From: Candidatus Omnitrophota bacterium | GTDB taxonomy: Bacteria; Omnitrophota; Omnitrophia; Omnitrophales; Aquincolibacteriaceae | Direction of reading: 5' to 3' | Assembly (NCBI GenBank): GCA_016196565.1 | Contig: JACPXK010000034.1 | Location: 1-64,000, forward strand | Length of the DNA stretch: 64,000 nt | In this document: positions 19,957 through 27,059 of the stretch, piece after piece | How the letters are laid out: every line of letters begins with the position of its first letter | Position numbering within the stretch: the stretch's first letter is position 1 | The notes under the pieces: model-generated | The model's database searches: none | The model's input: the letters and a program-made list of their open reading frames with translations, nothing else | Told to the model about the DNA's origin: nothing | Program-made: the position numbers and the translations under genes

Positions 19957-20745
19957 ATGAACATACTTCTTACCAATGATGACGGAATTAATGCTCCGGG
20001 CATGAGGGCGCTTATCGCCGGAATGCCGGCCGGAGTGAATATTTGTGTCGTGGCTCCTGCCAGTGAACGCTCCGCCTGCAGTCATTCGATTTCGCTTGGA
20101 CAAAAACTCCGCGTTGAAGAAAAACTAAAAGGCCGTGTTCCCGAATATGCCGTGCATGGAACTCCTGCCGACTGCATTAAATTCGCAATTTCCGAACTGA
20201 AACATTTCAATCCCTCATTAGTCATTTCCGGCATCAATCAAGGGGCCAATACCGGCATCAGCGTTTATTATTCCGGCACCATTTCCGGCGCGCGCGAAGC
20301 CCTCATTAACGGAATCCCGGCCATCGCCGTGTCCCTTTGCAGCCGGGATTTTCAGGATTTTTCCGCTTCCATCACCATCATTCGCACCTTGATCGAAGGT
20401 TACCGTCTTCCTCTTTTTCCCCGGCAAATCATGCTGAATGTGAATGTGCCGCCGCTTCTTCCGGCCCAGATTGCCGGAGTTAAAATCACCAAACAAGCGG
20501 CCTCACGCTTTATCGAAGAATTCGTGACTGATGAAGCCCATGACGGAAAAAGGGTTTATACTTTGGCCGGAGAAATCGAACTTATGGACCCTGACGGCAC
20601 AAGCGATGAAGAAGCCGTTAGCGGCGGATTTATTTCTGTGACGCCTTTAAAATTGGATGTCACGGATTATGAAGCCCTCACCATGCTCAAACATTGGATG
20701 GGTATGATGAAAACCGGAGGTGTCCCATGGCAAAATCCTATTTAA
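19957..20745 (+). CDS. surE: 5'/3'-nucleotidase SurE
   Basis: 262 residues. MNILLTNDDGINAPGM contains the metal-binding DD pair at residues 8-9, with ERSACSHSISL and SGINQGANTG as the other conserved SurE blocks. It dephosphorylates nucleoside monophosphates. A TATACT box (19941-19946) lies ten bases before the ATG, overlapping the end of the previous gene, so a leaderless internal transcript is possible. It overlaps the start of the aldehyde dehydrogenase gene by 19 bases. Confidence 0.93.
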   Translation: MNILLTNDDGINAPGMRALIAGMPAGVNICVVAPASERSACSHSISLGQKLRVEEKLKGRVPEYAVHGTPADCIKFAISELKHFNPSLVISGINQGANTGISVYYSGTISGAREALINGIPAIAVSLCSRDFQDFSASITIIRTLIEGYRLPLFPRQIMLNVNVPPLLPAQIAGVKITKQAASRFIEEFVTDEAHDGKRVYTLAGEIELMDPDGTSDEEAVSGGFISVTPLKLDVTDYEALTMLKHWMGMMKTGGVPWQNPI

Positions 20746-22211
20746 ATTATATTGACGGCAAGTGGATCCCGGCCGAAAGCGGATTCACGTTTGAAAACCG
20801 TAATCCTGCCGACAATCGGTTACTGATCGGTCATTTTCCAGAATCCGGCCCGGAAGATGTGGAAAAAGCGGTAGCTGCAGCGGAACGCTCTTATGACGGC
20901 TGGCGCCTGACGCCGGCTCCGGTGCGCGGCGAAATTATTTTGAAGGTAGGCCTTCTCTTAAAAGAGAAAAAAGAAGAATTGGCCCGCCTGATGACGCGCG
21001 AAATGGGAAAGGTTTTAAAAGAAACGCGCGGCGATATTCAAGAGGCCATTGATATGGCCTATTACACGGCCGGGGAAGGGCGAAGGCTTTTCGGCCAAAC
21101 CACCACGAGTGAACTCAAAGAAAAATTTGCCATGTCGGTGCGTATGCCGGTCGGGGTTTGCGGTTTGATCACGCCTTGGAATTTTCCCATGGCGATTCCT
21201 TCCTGGAAAATTTTTCCGGCACTTATTTGCGGAAATACCATGGTTTTTAAACCGGCCGAAGACACCCCGCTTTCCGCTTTGAAATTTATCGAAATTCTGG
21301 AAAAGGCCGGCCTTCCTCCCGGGGTCGTGAATCTGGTTCACGGCGGCGCTGCGGTGGGAGAAGCGATTGTTCGTCATCCGCGCATCAGGTTGATTTCTTT
21401 CACCGGTTCCTGTGAAGTGGGACGTTTGGTGGCCGAATATTGCGGCAAAGCCCTTAAACGATGCTCGCTTGAAATGGGCGGAAAGAATGCGCAAATCGTC
21501 ATGGCGGACGCGGATTTTGATTTGGCGCTCGAAGGCGCGGTATGGGGCGCCTTTGGAACGGCGGGACAGCGCTGTACGGCCACAAGCCGGATTTATGTGC
21601 AAAAACCCATTTATCAAAAATTCTGCCGTGCGCTTGTTAGCCGCGCGAAAAAAATCCGTATGGGAAACGGCTTAAAGAAGGGCGTTGAGCTTGGACCGGT
21701 AATTAATGAGACCCAGCGTGAACGCATTCACGGGTTTGTTGAAAGTGGTATTGAGGAAGGCGCCAAGCTCGAATGCGGCGGCCGTTACGCCAAAGGTCCG
21801 GGGCTTGCTCACGGTTATTTTTATCTTCCCACAGTTTTCACGAATGCTCATTCCAAGATGAAAATTGTGCGTGAAGAAATTTTCGGGCCGGTGACATGCG
21901 TCATGCCCGTTAAAAATCTGGAAGAAGCCATTCGTGAGGTCAATAACACCACCTACGGACTTTCTTCCGCGCTTTATTCCCGCGATGTCAATCGCGCCAT
22001 GAAAGCCATTCGCGATATTGAGGCCGGCATCACCTATATCAACGGCCCTACGATCGGCGCCGAAGTTCACTTGCCTTTCGGGGGTGTCAAGAATACCGGA
22101 AACGGACACCGCGAAGCGGGCCAAACGGCGCTGGATATTTTCAGCGAATGGAAAAGCGTATTCATTGATTACAGCGGCCGGCTTCAGAAGGCCCAAATTG
22201 ATGTCGATTAG
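20727..22211 (+). CDS. NAD(P)-dependent aldehyde dehydrogenase
   Basis: 494 residues from ATG 20727, chosen over an in-frame ATG at 20694 because GGAGG lies seven bases upstream and MAKSYLNYIDGKWIP is the usual family N-terminus. Catalytic Cys283 (GQRCTATSRIYV) and Glu249 (LEMGGKNAQIV) have normal spacing, and TPWNFPMAIPSWK is the cofactor-binding block. The closest functional groups are succinate-semialdehyde or ketoglutarate-semialdehyde dehydrogenases; exact substrate uncertain. The class III aminotransferase gene 0.5 kb downstream could supply a semialdehyde, a GabT-GabD-like pairing. Confidence 0.92.
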   Translation: MAKSYLNYIDGKWIPAESGFTFENRNPADNRLLIGHFPESGPEDVEKAVAAAERSYDGWRLTPAPVRGEIILKVGLLLKEKKEELARLMTREMGKVLKETRGDIQEAIDMAYYTAGEGRRLFGQTTTSELKEKFAMSVRMPVGVCGLITPWNFPMAIPSWKIFPALICGNTMVFKPAEDTPLSALKFIEILEKAGLPPGVVNLVHGGAAVGEAIVRHPRIRLISFTGSCEVGRLVAEYCGKALKRCSLEMGGKNAQIVMADADFDLALEGAVWGAFGTAGQRCTATSRIYVQKPIYQKFCRALVSRAKKIRMGNGLKKGVELGPVINETQRERIHGFVESGIEEGAKLECGGRYAKGPGLAHGYFYLPTVFTNAHSKMKIVREEIFGPVTCVMPVKNLEEAIREVNNTTYGLSSALYSRDVNRAMKAIRDIEAGITYINGPTIGAEVHLPFGGVKNTGNGHREAGQTALDIFSEWKSVFIDYSGRLQKAQIDVD

Positions 22212-22223
22212 ATAGCCAGGATT

Positions 22224-22282
22224 GTCATTGCGAGCGCTGGCGCCAATGCGCCAGTACCGCAAAGCGGCGAAAAAGACAGCAC
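22224..22282. repeat. Partial palindromic repeat, type 2, degenerate
   Basis: It begins GTCATTGCGAG like a type 2 left terminus, then continues with a hairpin (CTGGCG/CGCCAG) and a CCGC/GCGG stem. It abuts the left end of the split palindrome at 22283, so it looks like an older copy into or next to which the GIY-YIG element came. Confidence 0.6.
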
Positions 22283-22326
22283 CGTCATTGCGAGCCCCGA
22301 AGGGGCGAAGCAATCTCGCTTTCAAA

Positions 22327-22614
22327 ATGAATAAAAATGGCTTTGTGTATATTTTGACGAATAAAGTCAACACCGTTCTTTACACAGGCGTTACTTCCAA
22401 TCTAAAGAAAAGAATTTACGAGCACAAAAATAAGTTTGTCGATGGATTTTCAAAACAATACAATTTGAACAAGCTCGTTTATTATGAAATGTTCGAATCA
22501 ATTCTTGATGCTATCACTCGCGAGAAGCAAATTAAGGCTGGATCACGAAAAAAGAAACTGGATTTAATTATCCGTAATAACCCTAATTTTGAAGACTTAT
22601 ACGACAAAATTTGA
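22327..22614 (+). CDS. Small GIY-YIG nuclease-domain protein
   Basis: 95 residues from ATG 22327. The domain fills the whole protein: GFVYILTN with the first Tyr, then LYTGVTSNLKKRIYEHK with Gly, the second conserved Tyr/Thr position and the catalytic Arg, and a Glu in AITREKQIK. This is the UPF0213/DUF-type stand-alone GIY-YIG family, related to the N-terminal domain of UvrC and to homing endonucleases. Base composition is clearly more A+T-rich than the neighbouring genes. It is enclosed by the two halves of a palindromic repeat, which points to a nuclease that mobilises or resolves these repeats. Confidence 0.88.
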   Translation: MNKNGFVYILTNKVNTVLYTGVTSNLKKRIYEHKNKFVDGFSKQYNLNKLVYYEMFESILDAITREKQIKAGSRKKKLDLIIRNNPNFEDLYDKI

Positions 22615-22638
22615 GATTCTTCGGAGCCAATGAAAAAA

Positions 22639-22684
22639 CGAGATTGCTTCGTCGCCCGCCTTCGGCGGGCTCCTCGCAATGACA
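22639..22684. repeat. Right half of a type 2 palindrome
   Basis: CGAGATTGCTTCG followed by a 7-bp GCCCGCC/GGCGGGC hairpin with a TTCG loop and CTCGCAATGACA. It is the mirror of the left half at 22283-22319 and lies between the GIY-YIG gene and the aminotransferase gene. Confidence 0.85.
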
Positions 22685-22693
22685 GGAGAATAA

Positions 22694-24019
22694 ATGAAGC
22701 GTCCTAAGATTCGCCGTCCACTGCCGGGCCCTAAAGCCCGCAAAATCATCCGCCAAGACCGTAAACTCTTATCGCCTTCTTTCACACGTTCTTATCCTTT
22801 GGTGGCCCATCGCGGACGGGGGGTTTGGATGGAAGATCCCGACGGCAATGTATTTTTGGATTTTACGGCCGGGATTGCGGTCACCTCCACCGGTCACTCG
22901 CATCCGGATGTTGTCCGCGCCATCAAAAAGCAGGCTGATCGATTTCTTCATATGTCAGGGACAGATTTTTATTATGAAGCCCAAAACCGTTTGGCCGAAA
23001 AGCTTGCCAAACTCGCACCCGGAAATTTTCCCAAACGTGTTTTTCTCACCAATTCCGGAGCGGAGTCGGTCGAAGCCGCCTTCAAACTTGCCCGTTACAA
23101 AACCAAACGTGAAAGAATGATCGCATTTTTCGGCGCTTTTCACGGCCGTACCATGGGAGCCCTTTCGCTCACGGGAAGCAAGGTCCGGCAAAAGGAAAAT
23201 TTCGGATCGCTTGTTCCCGGCGTGACGCACGTGGGCTATGGTTATTGTTACCGCTGTCCTTACAATTTGGTTTATCCGGAATGCGGCATTGATTGCGTGG
23301 ATTATATTGAACATACTTTGTTTAAAAAAACCGTACCGCCCGAAGAAGTCGCGGCAATTATCGTGGAGCCCATTCAAGGAGAAGGGGGATATGTGGTCCC
23401 GCCTCCCGGTTATCATCAAAAATTGCGCGAGCTGACTCAAAAATATGGAATTCTTTTGATCGCCGATGAAGTGCAATCGGGAATGGGCCGCACGGGAAAA
23501 ATGTTCGCCATCGAGCATTGGGATGTGGAGCCCGATATTATCACTTGCGCCAAAGGCATTGCCTCGGGGCTCCCGCTTGGTGCCGTGATCGCACGCGCCG
23601 ATTTAATGGATTGGGAACCGGGATCTCATGCCAATACTTTTGGCGGCAATCCGCTGGCTTGCATGGCGGCGCTTGAAACCCTGCGGCTTTTGGAAGAAGG
23701 CCTTCTTCAAAATGCAGCTGCCGTGGGAGATTATCTCATCGCAAAACTCAAGGAATTGTCCCGCCGTTTTCCTTTAATCGGCGATGTGCGCGGCGTGGGT
23801 CTGATGGTAGGAATCGAGCTTGTGAGGGATCGTCACACCAAAGAACTGGCGGCGCGCGAACGCGACCAGATCATCAAGCAGGCTTTTCAAAAAGGACTCC
23901 TCCTTCTCGGCTGCGGGGAATCCGGCATTCGTTTTTCTCCCCCCTTAATCGTCACGAAAAATCACGTCGACATTGCCGTCGAAATCCTCGAAAAAGCCTT
24001 CGGTACCGTTTCCTCTTGA
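22694..24019 (+). CDS. Class III PLP-dependent aminotransferase (GabT/ornithine type)
   Basis: 441 residues. The N-terminus LPGPKARKIIRQD and the block YPLVAHRGRGVWMEDPDGN match the acetylornithine/4-aminobutyrate aminotransferase family. LIADEVQSGMGRTGKMF holds the cofactor-binding Asp, and Lys287 in CAKGIASGLPLG is the Schiff-base lysine. An unusual Cys-rich insert (GYCYRCPYNLVYPECGIDC) lies near residue 180; it is known in some archaeal-type members. The amino donor is not certain. The start is ten bases after the right palindrome end. Confidence 0.88.
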   Translation: MKRPKIRRPLPGPKARKIIRQDRKLLSPSFTRSYPLVAHRGRGVWMEDPDGNVFLDFTAGIAVTSTGHSHPDVVRAIKKQADRFLHMSGTDFYYEAQNRLAEKLAKLAPGNFPKRVFLTNSGAESVEAAFKLARYKTKRERMIAFFGAFHGRTMGALSLTGSKVRQKENFGSLVPGVTHVGYGYCYRCPYNLVYPECGIDCVDYIEHTLFKKTVPPEEVAAIIVEPIQGEGGYVVPPPGYHQKLRELTQKYGILLIADEVQSGMGRTGKMFAIEHWDVEPDIITCAKGIASGLPLGAVIARADLMDWEPGSHANTFGGNPLACMAALETLRLLEEGLLQNAAAVGDYLIAKLKELSRRFPLIGDVRGVGLMVGIELVRDRHTKELAARERDQIIKQAFQKGLLLLGCGESGIRFSPPLIVTKNHVDIAVEILEKAFGTVSS

Positions 24020-24167
24020 TGTCCTAGCTGTCCGAAAGCTCTGACAGTTCTTCTCGAAATTTCTCCTACAAATAGTTCCCGGTTTTCTCTCTAACCCTTT
24101 ATTCCTTCATGAGTAAGCAAGTTGGCATGGAGCTTGAAGAAAGAAGGGCAAAGCAAAGGGGGAAACC

Positions 24168-24410
24168 ATGAAATCAATCATTATCTTTCTTCTGGCAATA
24201 AGCCTCGTTCTGGGATGTGAGTCCAGTTCCAGAACCGTGACGAAAGAAACAACGGCAACGCCTACGACGCAAACCGTTGTCGTGGAAAAAGAAACTCATG
24301 TTAAGGGACATGACGATGTTGGAATTTTTGGAGGCGTATTCCATGTGGTCGGGGAAATTCTCGCCCTTCCTTTTGACATCGTTGCCGGGCTTTTCAGAGT
24401 TATTTTCTAG
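24168..24410 (+). CDS. Small lipoprotein
   Basis: 80 residues with signal peptide [17 protein letters not shown] (lipobox VLGC). The mature part is a Thr/Lys-rich spacer followed by an amphipathic, partly hydrophobic tail ([17 protein letters not shown]). A GGGGGAAACC ribosome binding site precedes the ATG. It opens the run of small envelope genes that continues to 29481. Function unknown. Confidence 0.7.
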   Translation: MKSIIIFLLAISLVLGCESSSRTVTKETTATPTTQTVVVEKETHVKGHDDVGIFGGVFHVVGEILALPFDIVAGLFRVIF

Positions 24411-24442
24411 CGGGCGTAGTTAAGCTCGAGAAGGAGGCCAAC

Positions 24443-24616
24443 ATGTTATCGTGGTCCTTGGCATTTTTTGTCGTTGCGATTATTGCCGGCATTTTCGGAT
24501 TTACCGGAATTGCCGTCGGTGCGGTCGAAATTGCGCGGATTTTATTCGTGCTGTTTCTGGTTTTGTTTCTTGTGTCGCTGGCTTTTAATTTGCTGCGGCA
24601 CCCGCGGGTTTTTTAA
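24443..24616 (+). CDS. DUF1328 (YtjA-type) small membrane protein, copy 1
   Basis: 57 residues, [20 protein letters not shown] followed by a second hydrophobic helix ([16 protein letters not shown]). This is the DUF1328 signature: two membrane helices with a FGFTGIA turn. A GAAGGAGG ribosome binding site lies six bases upstream. Members are often induced by envelope or osmotic stress, but the mechanism is unknown. A paralogue lies at 25979, on the other side of the glycosyltransferase gene. Confidence 0.88.
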   Translation: MLSWSLAFFVVAIIAGIFGFTGIAVGAVEIARILFVLFLVLFLVSLAFNLLRHPRVF

Positions 24617-24628
24617 AGCGGAGGTTTT

Positions 24629-25960
24629 GTGAAAATTCTGATGATGACCAATACGTATGATCCGATTGTGGGCGGGCTGGAAAAATCCATCGCGCTTTTC
24701 GCCAAACAACTGCGTAAAAGCGGAGATGATGTTTTGATTGCAGTGCCTGCGTTCAAAGAGGCAAAAAGGAACGAATCCGGAGTGATTCGTGTCCCCGCGA
24801 TTCAAAATTTCAACGGGACGGATTTTTCGCTCAGCCTGCCCATTCCGGAAATGATCGCCAAACAAATCAGGGAGTTTAAACCCGATCTTGTCCATGCCCA
24901 TCATCCTTTTCTGATGGGAGACATGGCCATGCGTATTGCCGGTCAGTCCCACATTCCGCTGGTGTTTACTTTTCATACCTTGTTCGACCAGTACACGGCT
25001 TACTTTCCCCTTAATACCGAAGCGGGTAAAAATTTTGTCTCGGAGCTTGCCATTGGTTATGCCAATCTCGCGGATCAGGTGATTGCCCCGAGTGAAAGCA
25101 TCCGGGACCTCTTAATCGAACGGGGAGTGGTAGAAACTCCGATTACGATTATTCCCACCGGGGTTGACGCGGCTCGTTTTCAAAAAGGAAACGGAAAAGA
25201 AATCCGTGCGGAGTTGAAAATTCCCGAGCAGGCTTTTTTGGTGGGCCATGCGGGCCGCCTGTCTCCGGAGAAGAATTTGGAATTTCTTTCTAAAGCCGTG
25301 GTCTTATTTCTTAAAAAAGAGCCGAAAGCCTATTTTCTCGTCGTCGGGCGCGGCCCTTTTTTGAAAAATTTATATGAAATATTTTCTTCCGAAAAGGTTT
25401 TGCATCAGGTTCGTTTCGCGGGCGTCCTGCGGGGGCAAAAACTTGTGGACGCTTATCATGCCATGGATGTTTTTGCTTTTGCGTCTCAAAGTGAAACGCA
25501 AGGCATGGTGGTGACGGAAGCCATGGCGGCCGGTGTGCCGGTCATTGCGCTTGACGGTCCGGGAATTCGCGAAGTGATTCGCGACAAAAGAAACGGGCGG
25601 CTTCTTTCTTCCAAAGTAAGTCCCGCGAAATTTGCCGAGGTGCTCGTTGGGTTCAAGAAACAATCCGCGGGCTTGCATGAAAAAATGAAAGCAGAGGCAC
25701 TTGCTACGGCCGCGGAGTTTTCCATCGAAAATTCCGTTCAAAAATTACGGGTCATTTATGAGCAAGCGGGGGCCCGCAAATATTTACTCCGCCGTTTACG
25801 CCGCAGCCGTTGGCGCATGGTGATGCGAAGAATTAAAACAGAATGGGACATGCTGGCCAATTTAGGAAAGGCGGCAGGAACGGCCATTGCGGAAGCCGCC
25901 AAGCCCGATCATGTTCTCAAAGAGGGAAAAACTCCCGCGCTGTTAATGTTTGCGGGTTAA
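24629..25960 (+). CDS. GT4-family glycosyltransferase
   Basis: 443 residues, GTG start with GCGGAGG seven bases upstream. The N-terminal Rossmann half reads MKILMMTNTYDPIVGGLEKSI, and DLVHAHHPFLMGDMA and FTFHTLFDQYTAYFP are typical of diacylglycerol glucosyltransferases and other GT4 enzymes. The donor site includes GHAGRLSPEKNLEFL and the EAMAAGVPVIALDGPGIREV block with its E-x7-E pattern. It retains anomeric configuration when moving sugars onto lipids or polymers. It is embedded among envelope-stress genes, so a membrane glycolipid is a reasonable guess. The C-terminal 70 residues are basic and look like an extra tail. Confidence 0.85.
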   Translation: MKILMMTNTYDPIVGGLEKSIALFAKQLRKSGDDVLIAVPAFKEAKRNESGVIRVPAIQNFNGTDFSLSLPIPEMIAKQIREFKPDLVHAHHPFLMGDMAMRIAGQSHIPLVFTFHTLFDQYTAYFPLNTEAGKNFVSELAIGYANLADQVIAPSESIRDLLIERGVVETPITIIPTGVDAARFQKGNGKEIRAELKIPEQAFLVGHAGRLSPEKNLEFLSKAVVLFLKKEPKAYFLVVGRGPFLKNLYEIFSSEKVLHQVRFAGVLRGQKLVDAYHAMDVFAFASQSETQGMVVTEAMAAGVPVIALDGPGIREVIRDKRNGRLLSSKVSPAKFAEVLVGFKKQSAGLHEKMKAEALATAAEFSIENSVQKLRVIYEQAGARKYLLRRLRRSRWRMVMRRIKTEWDMLANLGKAAGTAIAEAAKPDHVLKEGKTPALLMFAG

Positions 25961-25978
25961 AACAAGAGGAGGTAGGCA

Positions 25979-26152
25979 ATGTTATCCTGGTCCCTGTCAT
26001 TTTTTGTGATTGCGATTGTTGCAGCAATATTCGGATTTACCGGGATTGCTGCCAGCGCTACGGAAATTGCGAAAATTCTTTTCGTTGTTTTCCTGGTGCT
26101 TTTCGTTCTTTCGCTAGTTTTTGGAAACATAAAACGGCCGCCGGCGGTCTAA
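25979..26152 (+). CDS. DUF1328 (YtjA-type) small membrane protein, copy 2
   Basis: 57 residues, [20 protein letters not shown] with the same length and helix layout as the copy at 24443. GAGGAGG stands upstream. The two proteins share most residues up to position 35 and differ in the short tail, so the pair is a duplication now separated by the glycosyltransferase gene. Confidence 0.88.
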   Translation: MLSWSLSFFVIAIVAAIFGFTGIAASATEIAKILFVVFLVLFVLSLVFGNIKRPPAV

Positions 26153-26167
26153 AGGGGGGAGAAAATC

Positions 26168-26290
26168 ATGAAAAAGATCACCGCATTTTTGTTGTCCCTT
26201 TTGATGGTAAGTGTTTTGATTGGTTGTGAAACATGGCGCGGTGCCGGAAGAGATTTAGAAGAAGCCGGCGAAGAGATGCAAAAATCGTAA
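26168..26290 (+). CDS. Entericidin-like lipopeptide
   Basis: 40 residues, MKKITAFLLSLLMVSVLIGC then ETWRGAGRDLEEAGEEMQKS. The lipobox is VLIGC and the short mature helix G-R-D-L-E-E-A-G-E is the entericidin A/B pattern. A GGGGGGAG ribosome binding site precedes the ATG. In E. coli the pair works as a membrane toxin and antidote; only one such gene is seen here. Confidence 0.8.
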   Translation: MKKITAFLLSLLMVSVLIGCETWRGAGRDLEEAGEEMQKS

Positions 26291-26319
26291 TGAAGAAGTC
26301 AAAAACGGAGGGTGGAAAA

Positions 26320-26550
26320 ATGAAAAAAATTTATGGAATGTTAATTCTATCGAGCCTTTTACTCACGGGATGCAGCGGAGCTTTCTGGGGCGGAACGGCG
26401 ACGGGAGCCGGCGGTGCCGGTGCGAGTTATGAACTTAGAGCCCGTCAGCAAATGAACAAAATTAAGGAAGATTTAAATGCAGGAAGAATTGATCAACGCG
26501 AATATGACATTCGCAAAGATCAAATCCAACAAATGTCTTTGGCCTATTAA
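26320..26550 (+). CDS. Small lipoprotein with C-terminal SHOCT-like helix pair
   Basis: 76 residues from ATG 26320, chosen because ACGGAGG lies upstream and the signal peptide MKKIYGMLILSSLLLTGC then reads correctly; an in-frame upstream ATG would start inside the previous gene. A Gly-rich linker leads to LRARQQMNKIKEDLNAGRID followed by QREYDIRKDQI, which resembles SHOCT (short C-terminal) modules. Function unknown. Confidence 0.7.
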   Translation: MKKIYGMLILSSLLLTGCSGAFWGGTATGAGGAGASYELRARQQMNKIKEDLNAGRIDQREYDIRKDQIQQMSLAY

Positions 26551-26577
26551 TATCAAAAATCAGAGGGAGGATTTCCG

Positions 26578-26748
26578 ATGCCAATGTCAAAGCATTTAAG
26601 AGGAGTTAGTAAAAAAGAACAAAGACAATATGAGCATATCAAGGAAAGTGCTCAAAAATCGGGCCGCTATGGTAACCGTGCCAAAGAGGTCGCGGCACGA
26701 ACAGTATTAAAACAGCACAAACAGGAAAATCATTCGAAAGGAGAATGA
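26578..26748 (+). CDS. Small basic protein, 'plasmid stabilisation'-type
   Basis: 56 residues with no signal peptide. The pattern HLRGVSKKEQRQYEHI, then GRYGNRAKEVAARTV, matches small proteins often labelled plasmid stabilisation protein, which in practice are stress-associated and have no proven role in plasmids. GAGGGAGG stands upstream. Its stop overlaps an ATG that could start the next gene. Confidence 0.7.
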   Translation: MPMSKHLRGVSKKEQRQYEHIKESAQKSGRYGNRAKEVAARTVLKQHKQENHSKGE

Positions 26749-26750
26749 TC

Positions 26751-27032
26751 ATGACGAAATATTACGAAACTCCAAAAAATAGAAACCCGTATCAATCCGT
26801 GAAAGAACGGCAAAATGTTTCACAAGCGCCTTCTCAGGAAGATTGGGAAGGGGGAGGCTCTCGTCTTTCTGCGGAAAAGGAAAATGGAAAACGCAGCCGT
26901 GAGGAAAGGGAAAAACGGAGTGTGGCAAAAAATGCGCCCACGCCATCGAAAGCCAAGGAGAAGAGCAGGCCAGAGGCCGATGAGAATGATTTTGAACCGG
27001 AAGACGAAAAGCGTGAAAATCGTCGTGCATGA
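26751..27032 (+). CDS. Hydrophilic, probably disordered small protein
   Basis: 93 residues from ATG 26751; an ATG at 26745 overlaps the previous stop but is too close to the AAAGGAG site. The protein is almost wholly charged (Lys, Glu, Arg, Ser) with no fold that I recognise. Its position and ribosome binding site make it a real member of the cluster; composition resembles stress-protectant disordered proteins, which is only an analogy. Confidence 0.55.
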   Translation: MTKYYETPKNRNPYQSVKERQNVSQAPSQEDWEGGGSRLSAEKENGKRSREEREKRSVAKNAPTPSKAKEKSRPEADENDFEPEDEKRENRRA

Positions 27033-27059
27033 TCCGCTTTTTGATAAGGAGAAAATAAA

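Larger units (their letters stand above)
22283..22684 (+). mobile_element. Candidate GIY-YIG mobile element with split palindromic ends
   Basis: The left terminus 22283-22319 opens CGTCATTGCGAG, has a CCCCGAAGGGG hairpin and ends GAAGCAATCTCG. The right terminus 22639-22684 opens CGAGATTGCTTCG, has a GCCCGCCTTCGGCGGGC hairpin and ends CTCGCAATGACA. Joined directly, the two would make one ordinary type 2 palindrome like the copy at 46794-46873. Between them lies only the GIY-YIG gene and short spacers. This is the arrangement expected of an autonomous element whose internal deletion products are the short repeats; the mobility is inference. Confidence 0.55.

Noticed and set aside
24026..24055. 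Inverted repeat CTGTC/GACAG after the aminotransferase gene as a terminator
   Set aside because: The stem is only five pairs, the loop is long and no T-tract follows.
26233..26319. Upstream extension of the SHOCT-like lipoprotein
   Set aside because: It would overlap the entericidin-like gene and hide the signal peptide; a ribosome binding site supports 26320.
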